From positions 124,001 to 188,000 of the forward strand of contig JAEWEV010000018.1 in the NCBI GenBank assembly GCA_023389155.1: a stretch of DNA of 64,000 nucleotides. The letters run 5' to 3'. The notes beneath the pieces are model-generated. The model was not told the origin of the DNA. It saw only the letters and a program-made list of their open reading frames with translations, and searched no databases. This DNA is from Pseudomonadota bacterium. GTDB taxonomy: Bacteria > Pseudomonadota > Gammaproteobacteria > Burkholderiales > Burkholderiaceae_B. Below, one piece after another: positions 44,782-53,780 of the stretch; position 1 is the stretch's first letter; each line of letters starts with the position of its first letter. The position numbers were made by a program, and so were the translations under genes.

Positions 44782-45636
44782 TTAGCTGTGGCAGTCCGGG
44801 ACTTCCTGATCCAGATAGACGTCGAAGGCGACATCTGTCGCCCATTTCTTGCGGAATACTGCCCACTGGTCTGTGGCATCCCATTGCCGCATTTGCGCAC
44901 GCAGCCACTCGGCCTGCGCACCATTGCCAGCCGGTAACAGCCAGCTTAACGTACGTGGATGGTCAGGCAGCTCAATGGTGGCGGAAAATTTCTTCCATTC
45001 AGGAAAACGTTGCAGATCCTGCCACACCGTCTGATCAATCAGCCCGAGATCACATTTTCCTTCGCGAACCGCCACCAGTGCGTCAGAAGGTACCGGAAAG
45101 CTCAGCAGTGTTGCCCCTGCGCGAGACGCTTCCTGTGCCGCGTGTCTGGCGGTGTCGGCGATGCAGACGCTGCGTCCGCGCAGATCGTCGGGGGATCGCA
45201 GCTGCGTATCGCTGCGAATCACGGCTTTGGGATAGGTCTGATAAGAGGTGGGAACACGCGTGACGCCTGCCCCAACCCTGGCATCTTCCGGCAGGCTATA
45301 TAAGGCCAAATCAATGGCGCCCTCTGCCAGCGCAGTCTGCGCCTGGTCGAGCGTCATCTGTACCGGCTGCGCCTTCAGTTGCAAAGACTGCGCAAGCGCC
45401 TTGATAACCGGCGCATCCAGTCTGTCTTCTGTCCGTATTTTGGCGCCCGGGGCTGCAGGTGGTGTAACGTGAATCACTGCCACTCGCAGGCTGCCCTGTG
45501 AGCTAGCCCTGGGAAAGAGCGCTGTCTTGCCGTCCTGCAGAGCAGCCTCGGCGGCTTGCGCTGTGTGCGCAAGCCCCGTGATACAGGCCAGGCCCAGCAA
45601 CAGGCCGCAGATGGCAGGTCGAAATATCGGGATCAT
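44782..45636 (-). CDS. periplasmic amino-acid-type (family 3) solute-binding protein
   Basis: A 284-residue exported protein with a signal peptide ending near HTAQAAEA (residue 29). The body resembles family-3 binding proteins: RVAVIHVTPP, the DAPVIKALAQSLQL helix, LRSPDDLRGRSVCIAD and the AVREGKCDLGLIDQ strand. It is the fourth gene of the sulfonate-type ABC cassette, 51 bases behind the permease, which already has its own binding protein. Its ligand is unknown. A role as a second receptor or as a redox-enzyme-associated binding protein is possible. Confidence 0.75.
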   Translation of the reverse strand: MIPIFRPAICGLLLGLACITGLAHTAQAAEAALQDGKTALFPRASSQGSLRVAVIHVTPPAAPGAKIRTEDRLDAPVIKALAQSLQLKAQPVQMTLDQAQTALAEGAIDLALYSLPEDARVGAGVTRVPTSYQTYPKAVIRSDTQLRSPDDLRGRSVCIADTARHAAQEASRAGATLLSFPVPSDALVAVREGKCDLGLIDQTVWQDLQRFPEWKKFSATIELPDHPRTLSWLLPAGNGAQAEWLRAQMRQWDATDQWAVFRKKWATDVAFDVYLDQEVPDCHS

Positions 45637-45687
45637 GAACCTATCTCCTGTCCCTTCACAGGGACTCGCGCAATATCGACAGGATGC

Positions 45688-46461
45688 TCAGACGTATTGG
45701 TATCGCAGCAAGCGATGCTTGATGCGCTCAAGCAGAAGCTGGTCAATCAGCGCAGCCAGAACGGCAATCACCAAGATATTGGCCATGACACCCGTCATAT
45801 CGCCGGTATCCCCTGAAAAACTCAGCGAACGCCCCAGACCTTTGCCGAAATCCACCAGCATTTCCACGGATATCAGCGCACGCCACGCGTTGCCGAAAGC
45901 CAGTTGCGCACCCGTGATCAGTTCGGGCATGACCGCAGGCAGGTAAACCCGTCGCACCAGCCCCCAGCGACTCGCGCCCATGACACGCGCTGCTGAAATA
46001 TGGACCTTGTGCACCGATTCAGTTGCATTCATCACGCTCAGGGCTGCCGGGAAAAATGCCGCGAGGGCCACCACCACAATCATGGGTTTGTTGCCAAAAC
46101 CCCAGACGATCAGGAAAAGCGGCACCCAGGCAATACTGGGTAACGACTGCAGAATGACGATGACATTGCGCAGAACTTCGCGAAAGAAGTTCAGACTGGC
46201 GGCGATCAGACCAAAAGCAATACCGCAGATTAGCGCAATACCGTAACCGGTACCCAGTCGCGCCAGCGAACCCATCAGACCGGTATAGAATTCGCCACTG
46301 CGAACACTGTCGGACAGACGTGCAAGCACCGGCAGAATGCCCGGCATGAGAAAGTCTGGCAGTGTCAAAGCGACCAGTTGCCAGACCAGGAGAATGAAAG
46401 CGATGGCAAGCACCACCGCCAGCGGCTTTTTATAGCCGCCGATCCGGGTGTTATTGCTCAC
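45688..46461 (-). CDS. ABC transporter permease (SsuC/TauC type)
   Basis: A 257-residue inner-membrane permease with about six helices and the EAA-type loop AARVMGASRWGLVRRVYLPAVMPELITG. This matches importers of sulfonates, taurine, nitrate and related anions. The start is GTG, overlapping the stop of the binding-protein gene by four bases. IASVAWVPLFLIVWGF-like sequence (SLPSIAWVPLFLIVWGFG) is the group hallmark. The substrate cannot be fixed. Confidence 0.9.
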   Translation of the reverse strand: MSNNTRIGGYKKPLAVVLAIAFILLVWQLVALTLPDFLMPGILPVLARLSDSVRSGEFYTGLMGSLARLGTGYGIALICGIAFGLIAASLNFFREVLRNVIVILQSLPSIAWVPLFLIVWGFGNKPMIVVVALAAFFPAALSVMNATESVHKVHISAARVMGASRWGLVRRVYLPAVMPELITGAQLAFGNAWRALISVEMLVDFGKGLGRSLSFSGDTGDMTGVMANILVIAVLAALIDQLLLERIKHRLLRYQYV

Positions 46462-47456
46462 AGTTTACGTGCCTTCTGCCATTCAAGATCCAGCACACTG
46501 TTAACGTCAAATGGGCTGCCGTCTTTCGTTTTCAGGGAGCCATCGCGCTCCATGATACGGGCCAGTTCGGTCATGCGCTCAATGTCCTTGTCGGATACGA
46601 TCGGGGTGAAAACCTGCGTCTTGATCGCGTCTTCAATCACGGTTTCGCGAGGCACATCACCCTGCTTCAATGTTTTCAGGGTGGGCTCCGCAATAAAGTA
46701 GCTGGCGATCAGTTTGGAGGCTTCGGCAGGCTTGTTCTGAAGCAGTTCGATTGCCTGCTGCTGGGCGTCCAGCGCTTTCCAGATGTCGTCCTTCCTGCTT
46801 TCCAGCACTTTGCCGGAAGTGATGACCACCATGCATGGGAAAGGCCAGCTTTCGCCAACTTCATAAATCTGTTTCACAGGCGCAACCAGTTGCGCGATGC
46901 GGTCATAGGGTTCAAAAAGAAATGCCGCATTGACGCGATTGCCAACCAGAGACTGAACAGCGACCGCCGGGCTCACACCCATGACACTGACATCGCCCTC
47001 GTTCAGATTTGCCTCTTTGAAGACTACGCCACGCAGGACGGTATCGGCCGTACTACCCTGGCTTTGCGATGCCAGCGTTTTCCCCTTGAGATCGGCAAGC
47101 GAATTGATGCCGGCGTCTTCACGCACGAGCAGCGAATGATAGCCACGCTGCGCACCACCTACAACTTTCAGGTCAGCGCCGCGGGAAGCCCAGGAAACCG
47201 CATTGGTAAACCCCAGTACACCCACATCCACCTGACCGCCCACAATGGCCTTGATCAGATCCGTACCGGATTTGAATTCCATCAGCTCCGTGTCCAGACC
47301 CTGTTTCTTGTAGAACTCCCCTTCCTGGGCGACGATGGCCTGGGCATCATCCATCACCCGCAGGTAACCGACTTTCAGTTTGTCTGCAGCCATGGCTGCA
47401 CCTGAAAACAGGAGTGATGCCACCAGTGGCAGGGCTGTCCATTTGCGAATATTCAT
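46458..47456 (-). CDS. ABC transporter substrate-binding protein (SsuA/TauA type)
   Basis: A 332-residue periplasmic protein with a signal peptide ending at GAAMAADK (about residue 24). KLKVGYLRVMDDAQAIVAQ, LIKAIVGGQVDVGVLGFTNAV and LKGKTLASQSQGSTADTVL are typical of the NMT1/THI5-like group that includes TauA and SsuA. It coordinates with the GTG-started permease behind it. No desulfonating enzyme gene (tauD, ssuD) is near, so the sulfonate assignment is only by family. Confidence 0.88.
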   Translation of the reverse strand: MNIRKWTALPLVASLLFSGAAMAADKLKVGYLRVMDDAQAIVAQEGEFYKKQGLDTELMEFKSGTDLIKAIVGGQVDVGVLGFTNAVSWASRGADLKVVGGAQRGYHSLLVREDAGINSLADLKGKTLASQSQGSTADTVLRGVVFKEANLNEGDVSVMGVSPAVAVQSLVGNRVNAAFLFEPYDRIAQLVAPVKQIYEVGESWPFPCMVVITSGKVLESRKDDIWKALDAQQQAIELLQNKPAEASKLIASYFIAEPTLKTLKQGDVPRETVIEDAIKTQVFTPIVSDKDIERMTELARIMERDGSLKTKDGSPFDVNSVLDLEWQKARKL

Positions 47457-47674
47457 CTCTGACTCTCTCTTAAAAGTTGCGTGTTTGTTGTTTTCCGGAA
47501 TGAAGCTGCGAGGAGCGGCAACAATCGTTTCATTTCAATATTTCTGGCACGTCCCGTCACGTCTTTATCGTCGCTGCGATCCTGAACGTTACGCCGCGGA
47601 TCACGCCTGCGTTGATTCAGTTTCCCGAGTTTCGGAAGGATCGGCATGCTGCCGTTGAGGGATGCCCGACTGCG

Positions 47675-47701
47675 CATCTGCCGGGTACGATCTGGCAGAT
47701 G
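47675..47701 (-). other. intercistronic hairpin after the ATPase gene
   Basis: Stem CATCTGCC/GGCAGATG with an 11-base loop, 19 bases downstream of the ATPase stop on the minus strand. There is no T-run on that strand, so it may stabilise or partly attenuate the message rather than end it. The rest of this 263-base gap shows no gene. Confidence 0.4.
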
Positions 47702-47719
47702 TTTTCTGGCATGTGCTTA

Positions 47720-48496
47720 TCAGGCGGCCAGTTTCCCGCGCTCTGGCTCTGCCTTGCTGTCGTGCTTGACAGCAATTCCCAGCAGACTGAGGATCTCGCG
47801 TTTTTCTGCAGCCAGATCAGACAGGTCGTGGGAGCGCTCACGGTGCGTGAGATTGAATTCCTTGAGAACCGTGGCGGGCCGCGAGCTGAAAACCAGCACA
47901 CGATCAGCCAGGAACAAGGCCTCGTCTACATCATGCGTAACCAGCAGGACGGTTGGCCGGGCCTGTTCCACCAGATCAAGCAGCACGTCCTGCAGGCTGA
48001 GTCGGGTCAGGGCATCCAGGGCGCCAAAAGGCTCGTCCAGAAGCAAAACTTCGGGCTCGGCGATGAAGGCACGTGCCAGGGCGGCGCGCTGACGCATGCC
48101 GCCGGAAATCTGATGGGGGTAATATTCTTCGAAGCCATCCAGTCCGACCCGTTTGAGCCAGGCGACGGCGCGGCCATAGGCTTCCTTGCGGGCCACTTGC
48201 TGGAATTCCAGCGCCATGGCGACATTTTGTTTAATGGTCAGCCAGGGATAGAGTGCGTGCTCCTGAAAAACCAGAGTGCGGCTTGGGTCTGGCTTGGTGA
48301 CGGCCTGCGAATCCACAGAAATGTTGCCTGAAGAGGTGTTCTCCAGCCCCGCCGCCATATGCAGCAGGGTGGACTTGCCGGAACCCGAAGGTCCGACCAG
48401 TGCGACAATTTCACCGGATTGAAAGCCCGCACTGAAATTCTCGACAACCGACAGCGAGCCGAACTGCTTATAGACATTGTTAAAGCTTAAATTCAC
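47720..48496 (-). CDS. ABC transporter ATP-binding protein (SsuB/TauB type)
   Basis: A 258-residue ABC ATPase with Walker A GPSGSGKST, signature ISGGMRQR and Walker B VLLLDEPFGALD, plus the HDVDEALFLADRV switch region usual in the nitrate/sulfonate/taurine family. The start is GTG with GGGGAAAA ahead of it. It is the first gene of the cassette. The upstream region (48497-48620) is notably AT-rich compared with its surroundings. Confidence 0.92.
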   Translation of the reverse strand: MNLSFNNVYKQFGSLSVVENFSAGFQSGEIVALVGPSGSGKSTLLHMAAGLENTSSGNISVDSQAVTKPDPSRTLVFQEHALYPWLTIKQNVAMALEFQQVARKEAYGRAVAWLKRVGLDGFEEYYPHQISGGMRQRAALARAFIAEPEVLLLDEPFGALDALTRLSLQDVLLDLVEQARPTVLLVTHDVDEALFLADRVLVFSSRPATVLKEFNLTHRERSHDLSDLAAEKREILSLLGIAVKHDSKAEPERGKLAA

Positions 48497-48627
48497 GATT
48501 TTTCCCCGTTCGATCTGACACTATAACCAAATCTTCTTAGGAAAAAAAATAATTAGATTTTATTTTTATATAGCTTTTAGTAATTAATAATAACCAAAAG
48601 CCATAAGCCCATGCTGCTGCCGGATAC

Positions 48628-48663
48628 AAAAAGGCGCGGCTATGTTTCCATAACCACGCCTTT
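48628..48663 (-). terminator. rho-independent terminator of the Tim44-like gene
   Basis: On the minus strand a 15-bp stem with two G-T pairs (AAAGGCGTGGTTATG against CATAGCCGCGCCTTT) and a short GAAA-type loop ends in TTTTT. It separates the Tim44-like gene from the ABC cassette. Confidence 0.88.
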
Positions 48664-48705
48664 GAATACGCCGGACGAGGCGTCCGGTTTTGATGTGCGA
48701 GCCAG

Positions 48706-49692
48706 TTACGACGCGTTTTCTACCGGAATCTGCTGAATGCCTGCAAGCAGCCATCCCGAGCTGTTTTCCTTGTACAGGTTCCAGACTTCCTCAAACCGGA
48801 AGGCTGCTTCCTGCGCATCTTCCCGCAGCATGCCTGAAAAGCGGACAGAGGCAAGATGCCCGTCCTGAACCTGTTCAATACCCAGCAGTTCGGCATTGAG
48901 AAGGACAACTTCTGTCTCGCTTTGTCCGGCACGGCTGGTGATTTGCGGAGATAACTCGCCCACCAGGTCTTCGGTCAGGTAGTTTTTCAGTTCCTCGATA
49001 TCACCCCGGTCCCACAGCCCCTGAATGGTGACGAACTGCTTCTTGGCAATCTGCAGAAACGCGGGTGTATCAAAGTCTCCGGGAATAAACCAGCTTTTAT
49101 CTGCCGGTTCATCTGCAGCCTGCGTCTTGCCCGAGAATTCGGTCGCTGACAGACCACCCTGCTGGGCGTTGGCGGCGCTTTGTGCATTCTGTGTCGGTAC
49201 CTGGTGACGGGAGCCAGGCTGCGGGCCTGCCTGACGCTGCATGGGCGCAGCCCCCTGGAAAGCAGGACCGGACTGGCCACCGCGCAGGCGACGCACAATG
49301 TACATGACGCCGAAAATTACGATAGCAATAAGGATGGCGCTGGAGAGAAATTCAAGCAGCGCGCCGCCGAGGCCCAGACTGGACAGCAGCGCAGCGATAC
49401 CCAGACCGGCAGCGATGCCCGCGATGGGACCCAGAAAGCGTGAAAAGCCGCTGCGCTGGGACGCTGCCCCTGCGTTAGCGGTGTTGCGGGCCGGTGCAGC
49501 AGACGAGCGGTTGATCGCATTCGGTGCCTGTGCTGCAGGGGCGCGGTTGGTTGTAATGTTCGAGGACTGGCGACCAAAGCTGCCACCACCACCCATGCGA
49601 CGCGCTTCGGCATCGTGCGTGACTGCGAGCATGCTTGTCGATGCCACCACAATCAGCGCTGCCGAAAGAAATTTAGACCACTTTTTAAACAT
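48706..49692 (-). CDS. Tim44-like domain membrane protein
   Basis: A 328-residue protein with an N-terminal signal or anchor (about residues 5-25), a Gly/Ala/Asn-rich linker with RRMGGGGSFGRQSS, two hydrophobic segments (about 87-130) and a C-terminal Tim44-like domain (about 195-325, starting DTPAFLQIAKKQFVTIQGLWDRGD). Bacterial members are of unknown function; the domain binds lipids or proteins at membranes. ATG at 49692 follows GGAG. Its position between ubiE and ubiJ/ubiB in this family of organisms hints at a link to the quinone machinery, which is inference. Confidence 0.85.
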   Translation of the reverse strand: MFKKWSKFLSAALIVVASTSMLAVTHDAEARRMGGGGSFGRQSSNITTNRAPAAQAPNAINRSSAAPARNTANAGAASQRSGFSRFLGPIAGIAAGLGIAALLSSLGLGGALLEFLSSAILIAIVIFGVMYIVRRLRGGQSGPAFQGAAPMQRQAGPQPGSRHQVPTQNAQSAANAQQGGLSATEFSGKTQAADEPADKSWFIPGDFDTPAFLQIAKKQFVTIQGLWDRGDIEELKNYLTEDLVGELSPQITSRAGQSETEVVLLNAELLGIEQVQDGHLASVRFSGMLREDAQEAAFRFEEVWNLYKENSSGWLLAGIQQIPVENAS

Positions 49693-49887
49693 TGATTGGT
49701 GCTCCGGCGGGAAGTATCCCATGTTGAGTAAATTAGCAAACAAGCCAATCTTACAAAAGCCTGAATAATTATGCAAGCAACATTGGCCCAGCCTCCAAAT
49801 CAAAGGCAGGAGGTGTCTTCGATGATCGATTTGCCAAAGAATATCAGTGACAGCCTGACGGTGCCGCGCAGGTGGGGAAAGGCCGTA

Positions 49888-50655
49888 CTAGAACAGCTTG
49901 ACGCCCTCGTGCAGGGCAACCACCCCCGCCGTCAGATTGAAATAGTTGACCCTTGGGAAGCCGGCTTGCCGCATCATTTCGGCCAGCGTTTCCTGGTCGG
50001 GATGCATACGGATGGATTCTGCCAGATACCGGTAACTTTCCTCGTCGTCTGCCACCTTTCCGCCCAGCCAGGGAAGAATATTGAACGAATACCAATCATA
50101 AACAGGCGTCAGCGGCGCGGCCACACGGGAGAACTCCAGCACCAGCAGCTTGCCGCCGGGTTTGAGTACCCGCTGCATTTCCTTGAGCGCCAGGTCCTTA
50201 TGAGTCATGTTGCGCAGACCGAAGGCCACGGTGACCACGTCAAAGAACGCATCGGGAAACGGCAAGTGTTCCGCATCGCAAACAACTGTGGGCAGCAGAA
50301 CACCTTTATCTGTCAGGCGGTCGCGGCCGACCTGCAACATGGATGAATTGATATCGGTATGCCAGACCTGCCCGTGTTCGCCGACCTTGCCGGCAAAAGC
50401 CAGGGCCAGGTCGCCCGTGCCACCCGCAATATCGAGCACGCGCATGCCGGGCCGGACCGCAGCCCGTCCGATGGTGAAACGCTTCCAGAGACGGTGCATG
50501 CCGCCGGACATCAGATCATTCATGACATCGTAGCGTTGGGCGACAGAATGAAAGACTTCCGCCACCTTTCCTGCTTTCTCCTGTTCATCGACAGTACGGA
50601 AGCCGAAATGCGTGGTGCCGGATTGCCCGGCTGACGTGGGGCGTTCAGAATTCAT
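49888..50655 (-). CDS. ubiE: ubiquinone/menaquinone biosynthesis C-methyltransferase UbiE
   Basis: A 255-residue SAM methyltransferase that C-methylates the demethoxy quinone intermediate. FHSVAQRYDVMNDLMSGGMHRLWKR and VLDIAGGTGDLALAFAGKVG are the classic UbiE motifs, and ALPFPD-like LPFPDAFFDVVTVAFGLRN follows. It is divergent from phoB, with a 119-base intergenic region. Identification is certain. Confidence 0.96.
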   Translation of the reverse strand: MNSERPTSAGQSGTTHFGFRTVDEQEKAGKVAEVFHSVAQRYDVMNDLMSGGMHRLWKRFTIGRAAVRPGMRVLDIAGGTGDLALAFAGKVGEHGQVWHTDINSSMLQVGRDRLTDKGVLLPTVVCDAEHLPFPDAFFDVVTVAFGLRNMTHKDLALKEMQRVLKPGGKLLVLEFSRVAAPLTPVYDWYSFNILPWLGGKVADDEESYRYLAESIRMHPDQETLAEMMRQAGFPRVNYFNLTAGVVALHEGVKLF

Positions 50656-50683
50656 AGGTAAACTTTATCGATAATAGGCGGAT

Positions 50684-50754
50684 TGTCACAAACATGACAC
50701 AATGAGGCAATACCATTGAGTCCAGTATTTCCGGTTAATGTCAGTCTCATGACT
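50684..50754 (+). promoter_or_regulatory. two Pho-box-like sites upstream of phoB
   Basis: TGTCA-N6-TGACA at 50684-50699 and TGTCA-N6-TGACT at 50739-50754 share the spacing of the E. coli phoB Pho box (two half-sites 11 bp apart). Their starts are 55 bp apart, five turns of 11 bp, and the second ends 20 bases before the phoB ATG. The sites can also be read as inverted repeats. Confidence 0.45.
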
Positions 50755-50774
50755 TTTTTTGATTTTACTTCATT

Positions 50775-51470
50775 ATGGCAAGCACAATTCTAGTCGTCGA
50801 AGACGAACCCGCAATTCAGGAACTCATTTCCGTCAACCTGTCCTTCGCCGGGCACAAGGTGCTGCGAGCGCTGGATGCCGAACAGGCCAAAGTCCTGATC
50901 AATGCGGAACTGCCTGATCTGATCCTGCTGGACTGGATGCTGCCCGGCTCTACCGGTCTGAATCTGGCACGCAATCTGCGCGGCAGCGAACGTACCCGTG
51001 AGATACCAATCATCATGCTCACCGCCAAAAGCTCCGAAGCCGACAAGGTGGAAGGCCTGGAAAGCGGCGCAGATGACTATATTACCAAGCCGTTCTCGCC
51101 GAAGGAGCTGATGGCTCGCATCAAGGCCGTGCTGCGCCGCCGCGCGCCACAGCTGACTGACGATGAAATCGAGATATCAGGGCTCAAGCTTGATCCGGTC
51201 TCTCACCGCATTACGGGTAACGGTGCCAATTTACCGCTGGGACCCACCGAATTCCGCCTGCTGCACTTTTTCATGACGCACCCGGAGCGGGTTTTCACCC
51301 GCGGCCAGCTGCTCGATCAGGTATGGGGCGACCATGTTTTTCTGGAAGAACGCACCGTAGACGTTCATATCCGCCGCCTGCGCAAGGCGCTGGAACCCAG
51401 CAATCACCACAATTTGGTTGAAACCGTACGTGGAAGCGGGTATCGTTTTACCTCGAAACTGCCGGTCTGA
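50775..51470 (+). CDS. phoB: phosphate regulon response regulator PhoB
   Basis: A 231-residue OmpR-type response regulator. The phosphorylation site is D53 in LILLDWMLPGSTG, with acidic pocket EDE near residue 9 and Lys in YITKPFSPKEL. The C-terminal winged helix ends LRKALEPSNHHNLVETVRGSGYRF. It activates phosphate-starvation genes. It is followed by phoR, 128 bases downstream. PhoB might control the phn operon at 2.4-9 kb, but I see no Pho box there. Confidence 0.95.
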   Translation: MASTILVVEDEPAIQELISVNLSFAGHKVLRALDAEQAKVLINAELPDLILLDWMLPGSTGLNLARNLRGSERTREIPIIMLTAKSSEADKVEGLESGADDYITKPFSPKELMARIKAVLRRRAPQLTDDEIEISGLKLDPVSHRITGNGANLPLGPTEFRLLHFFMTHPERVFTRGQLLDQVWGDHVFLEERTVDVHIRRLRKALEPSNHHNLVETVRGSGYRFTSKLPV

Positions 51471-51598
51471 TTCCATCAAAACCCGGCAACCCGCCGTTTT
51501 TATCCACCCGGCTGGCTATCCTGCCGGCGCGCCATCCTTATCCGTATTTGTCCCGGGCGGCAGGCGCACGCCAGAGTGCCCCAGGAAGAGAATCAACC

Positions 51599-52939
51599 AT
51601 GTCCCGCCACACATTTCTGTTCGCCTATCTGATCGCCTTTGCTCTGGCGCTGGCGATACAGTGGCTGTTTGGCGGCGTAAGCGGCGTGATTTTCCTGGCC
51701 GCATGCTGGCTGATATATCTTATTCGTCACAGACGTCACCTCAGGGAAACGCTCAAGTGGGCCCGTCAGCCTGTAAGCGCTCCGCCGCCGGATCTGGGCA
51801 GTTTTGACGAAATTGTCACGCCCATCTATAAGTATGTGCGCACGCGCCAGAACGAATATACGGCACTGCGCGAGCTGACCAATAACGTCCTGTCCGCCGC
51901 CCAGGCACTCCCGGCCGCTGCCGTCACACTGGACAAATCCTTTCAGATCGAATGGTGCAATAGCCAGTCTCAGCGGCTGCTTGATCTGGTTTATGAAAAA
52001 GATAAGGGCTACAACATCTTCAACATCATCCGCCTGCCGGAGTTTTTTGATTATGCCCAGAGTCGCCGGTGGAGCCGGCCGCTGCGTTGCAGAAAAGAAA
52101 TTGGCGGACAAATCTGTTCCCTGCAATTTCAGCTTACCCAGCACGCTAACGAAGGCTATCTGCTGCTCTGCCAGGATATTACCCAGCTGGAAAAACTGCA
52201 GACCACACAGCGGGACTTTGTCGCCAATGTCTCGCATGAGATCCGTACCCCACTGACCGTGCTGATCGGTTTTCTGGAAACCATGCGGGATTTGCCGATA
52301 GAGGCATTGTCTGCCGAACAGCGCAAGCAATACGAAGAGCTCATGCACGAACAGGCCCAGCGCATGCTGGCGATTGTGGCCGATCTGCTCACCCTGTCCA
52401 CGCTGGAGTCAACCGAGGTTACCGATGGCAGCAACGTACAGCTGGCCCCGATCATCGACAAGGCCGCGATCCAGGCGCAATCCATTTCCCGCGAAACGCA
52501 TGCTTTCGAGTTCGACGTGGACCCGCAACTGGCCGTTGTCGGGCAAATGAACGAACTGGCTTCTGCTGTGACCAACCTGCTCACCAATGCCGTGCGTTAT
52601 ACGCCTGAGGGGGGAAAAATTACCATCCGGTGGTTCCGCAACGATCACGGGGAAGCCGTATTCAGTGTCACGGATACGGGCCTGGGCATAGAGAAGAAAG
52701 ATATTCCCCGCATCACAGAGCGTTTCTACCGCGTGGACAAAAGCCGCTCGCGTGCCTCTGGCGGGACGGGCCTGGGGCTGGCCATTACCAAACACATTGT
52801 TATCAGACATCACGCCAGGCTGGAAGTCGATAGCGAAATCAACAAGGGCAGCACATTCCGTATCATTTTTCCGACAGAAACCGTGGTGTACGATCAAACA
52901 AGCAGCGAGCACAAGGCCGCGGAAGGCGCCGCCGCCTGA
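51599..52939 (+). CDS. phoR: phosphate regulon sensor histidine kinase PhoR
   Basis: A 446-residue sensor kinase. Two hydrophobic helices occupy residues 5-42, a PAS-like domain about 95-195, and the H-box FVANVSHEIRTPLTVLIGF has phospho-accepting H213. The ATPase domain holds NLLTNAVRYTP, DTGLGI and GGTGLGLAI. The very short periplasmic part is typical of PhoR. ATG at 51599 follows AGGAAGAG. Confidence 0.95.
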   Translation: MSRHTFLFAYLIAFALALAIQWLFGGVSGVIFLAACWLIYLIRHRRHLRETLKWARQPVSAPPPDLGSFDEIVTPIYKYVRTRQNEYTALRELTNNVLSAAQALPAAAVTLDKSFQIEWCNSQSQRLLDLVYEKDKGYNIFNIIRLPEFFDYAQSRRWSRPLRCRKEIGGQICSLQFQLTQHANEGYLLLCQDITQLEKLQTTQRDFVANVSHEIRTPLTVLIGFLETMRDLPIEALSAEQRKQYEELMHEQAQRMLAIVADLLTLSTLESTEVTDGSNVQLAPIIDKAAIQAQSISRETHAFEFDVDPQLAVVGQMNELASAVTNLLTNAVRYTPEGGKITIRWFRNDHGEAVFSVTDTGLGIEKKDIPRITERFYRVDKSRSRASGGTGLGLAITKHIVIRHHARLEVDSEINKGSTFRIIFPTETVVYDQTSSEHKAAEGAAA

Positions 52940-52999
52940 ACCTTTTCCTGAGCTGTGCGGCGCAGGACTTCAACGCTACATGTGTATCCCAAGCCGGCC

Positions 53000-53419
53000 T
53001 TAACCGCCTTTGTTCACCATTTCTCCATCAACATAGAACCACTGCCCACCTTCCCTGACAAAGCGGCTGATTTCATGCAGTCGCATTGCCCGGCCATGCA
53101 GGCGCGACCGCGCCACAAACTCCACAATGGCATGACTGGCATCCACTTGCTCATGACGGCGCACATCCAAACCCAGCCACTTTGTTCCCGCCGCATTGGG
53201 TTCGAGCCCGGCAGGACGGGTACTGCTGTGCCATGTGTCCAGAAGGTACGCTAATTCATCCATTACAAACGCCGCATAACGCGAGCGCATGAGTGCCTGC
53301 GCATCGGGCGCCATCAGGCGCTGCGCCCCATGATGCCAGCGGCCACAGCAGCCTTCATAGCTTGCCCCACTTCCACAAGGACAGGCAGTCTGAGGCGAAA
53401 AAGGATGAGATTTCTGCAT
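53000..53419 (-). CDS. YchJ-family protein with SEC-C motif
   Basis: A 139-residue protein of the UPF0225/YchJ family. The N-terminal metal-binding SEC-C motif is CPCGSGASYEGCCGRWH (residues 13-29), followed by the NTF2-like body (LMRSRYAAFV, YLLDTWH, WLGL). Function is unknown. It is convergent with phoR, with a 60-base gap, and is a single gene. Confidence 0.88.
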   Translation of the reverse strand: MQKSHPFSPQTACPCGSGASYEGCCGRWHHGAQRLMAPDAQALMRSRYAAFVMDELAYLLDTWHSSTRPAGLEPNAAGTKWLGLDVRRHEQVDASHAIVEFVARSRLHGRAMRLHEISRFVREGGQWFYVDGEMVNKGG

Positions 53420-53780
53420 GACAGGAAACCGGTTGGAGATTGATGGATATAACTCACAATTTCAATGTAGAAAACCATTGCCGATACATTGTAAACGTAT
53501 GCCACAACTGGGGATCGTGTGCACCGTCACTGAAACACGATGGACTTCGGCCCAGGGCGTCCCTTGAGCGATGCGATGCACCGGCGTGATACGGTCATCA
53601 CAGTCCCCGAACAGCCAGACCTGGCAATGCGTATGCAAAAAACTGACAGGCCGCTGCACAAAATTCGTTTGCAGCACACCTCAGTGCTCCCTAACATGAC
53701 TAAAGAAAATGACAGCCATGACATCGCACGAATAAGCCGTGTTATGAAAACGCGGCCGTTCACTGGAGAACAGAAGACCA
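53420..53780. other. 361-base intergenic region before the Bug gene
   Basis: No supported gene. A minus-strand frame at 53462-53677 has a faint hydrolase-like stretch (VWLFGDCDDRITPVH) but no ribosome site and no family length, so it is at best a remnant. Divergent promoters for the YchJ and Bug genes are expected here. Confidence 0.4.

Noticed and set aside
53462..53677. Minus-strand frame with a faint alpha/beta-hydrolase-like stretch
   Set aside because: Only about 70 codons, no nucleophile motif, no ribosome site; not enough to call even a pseudogene.
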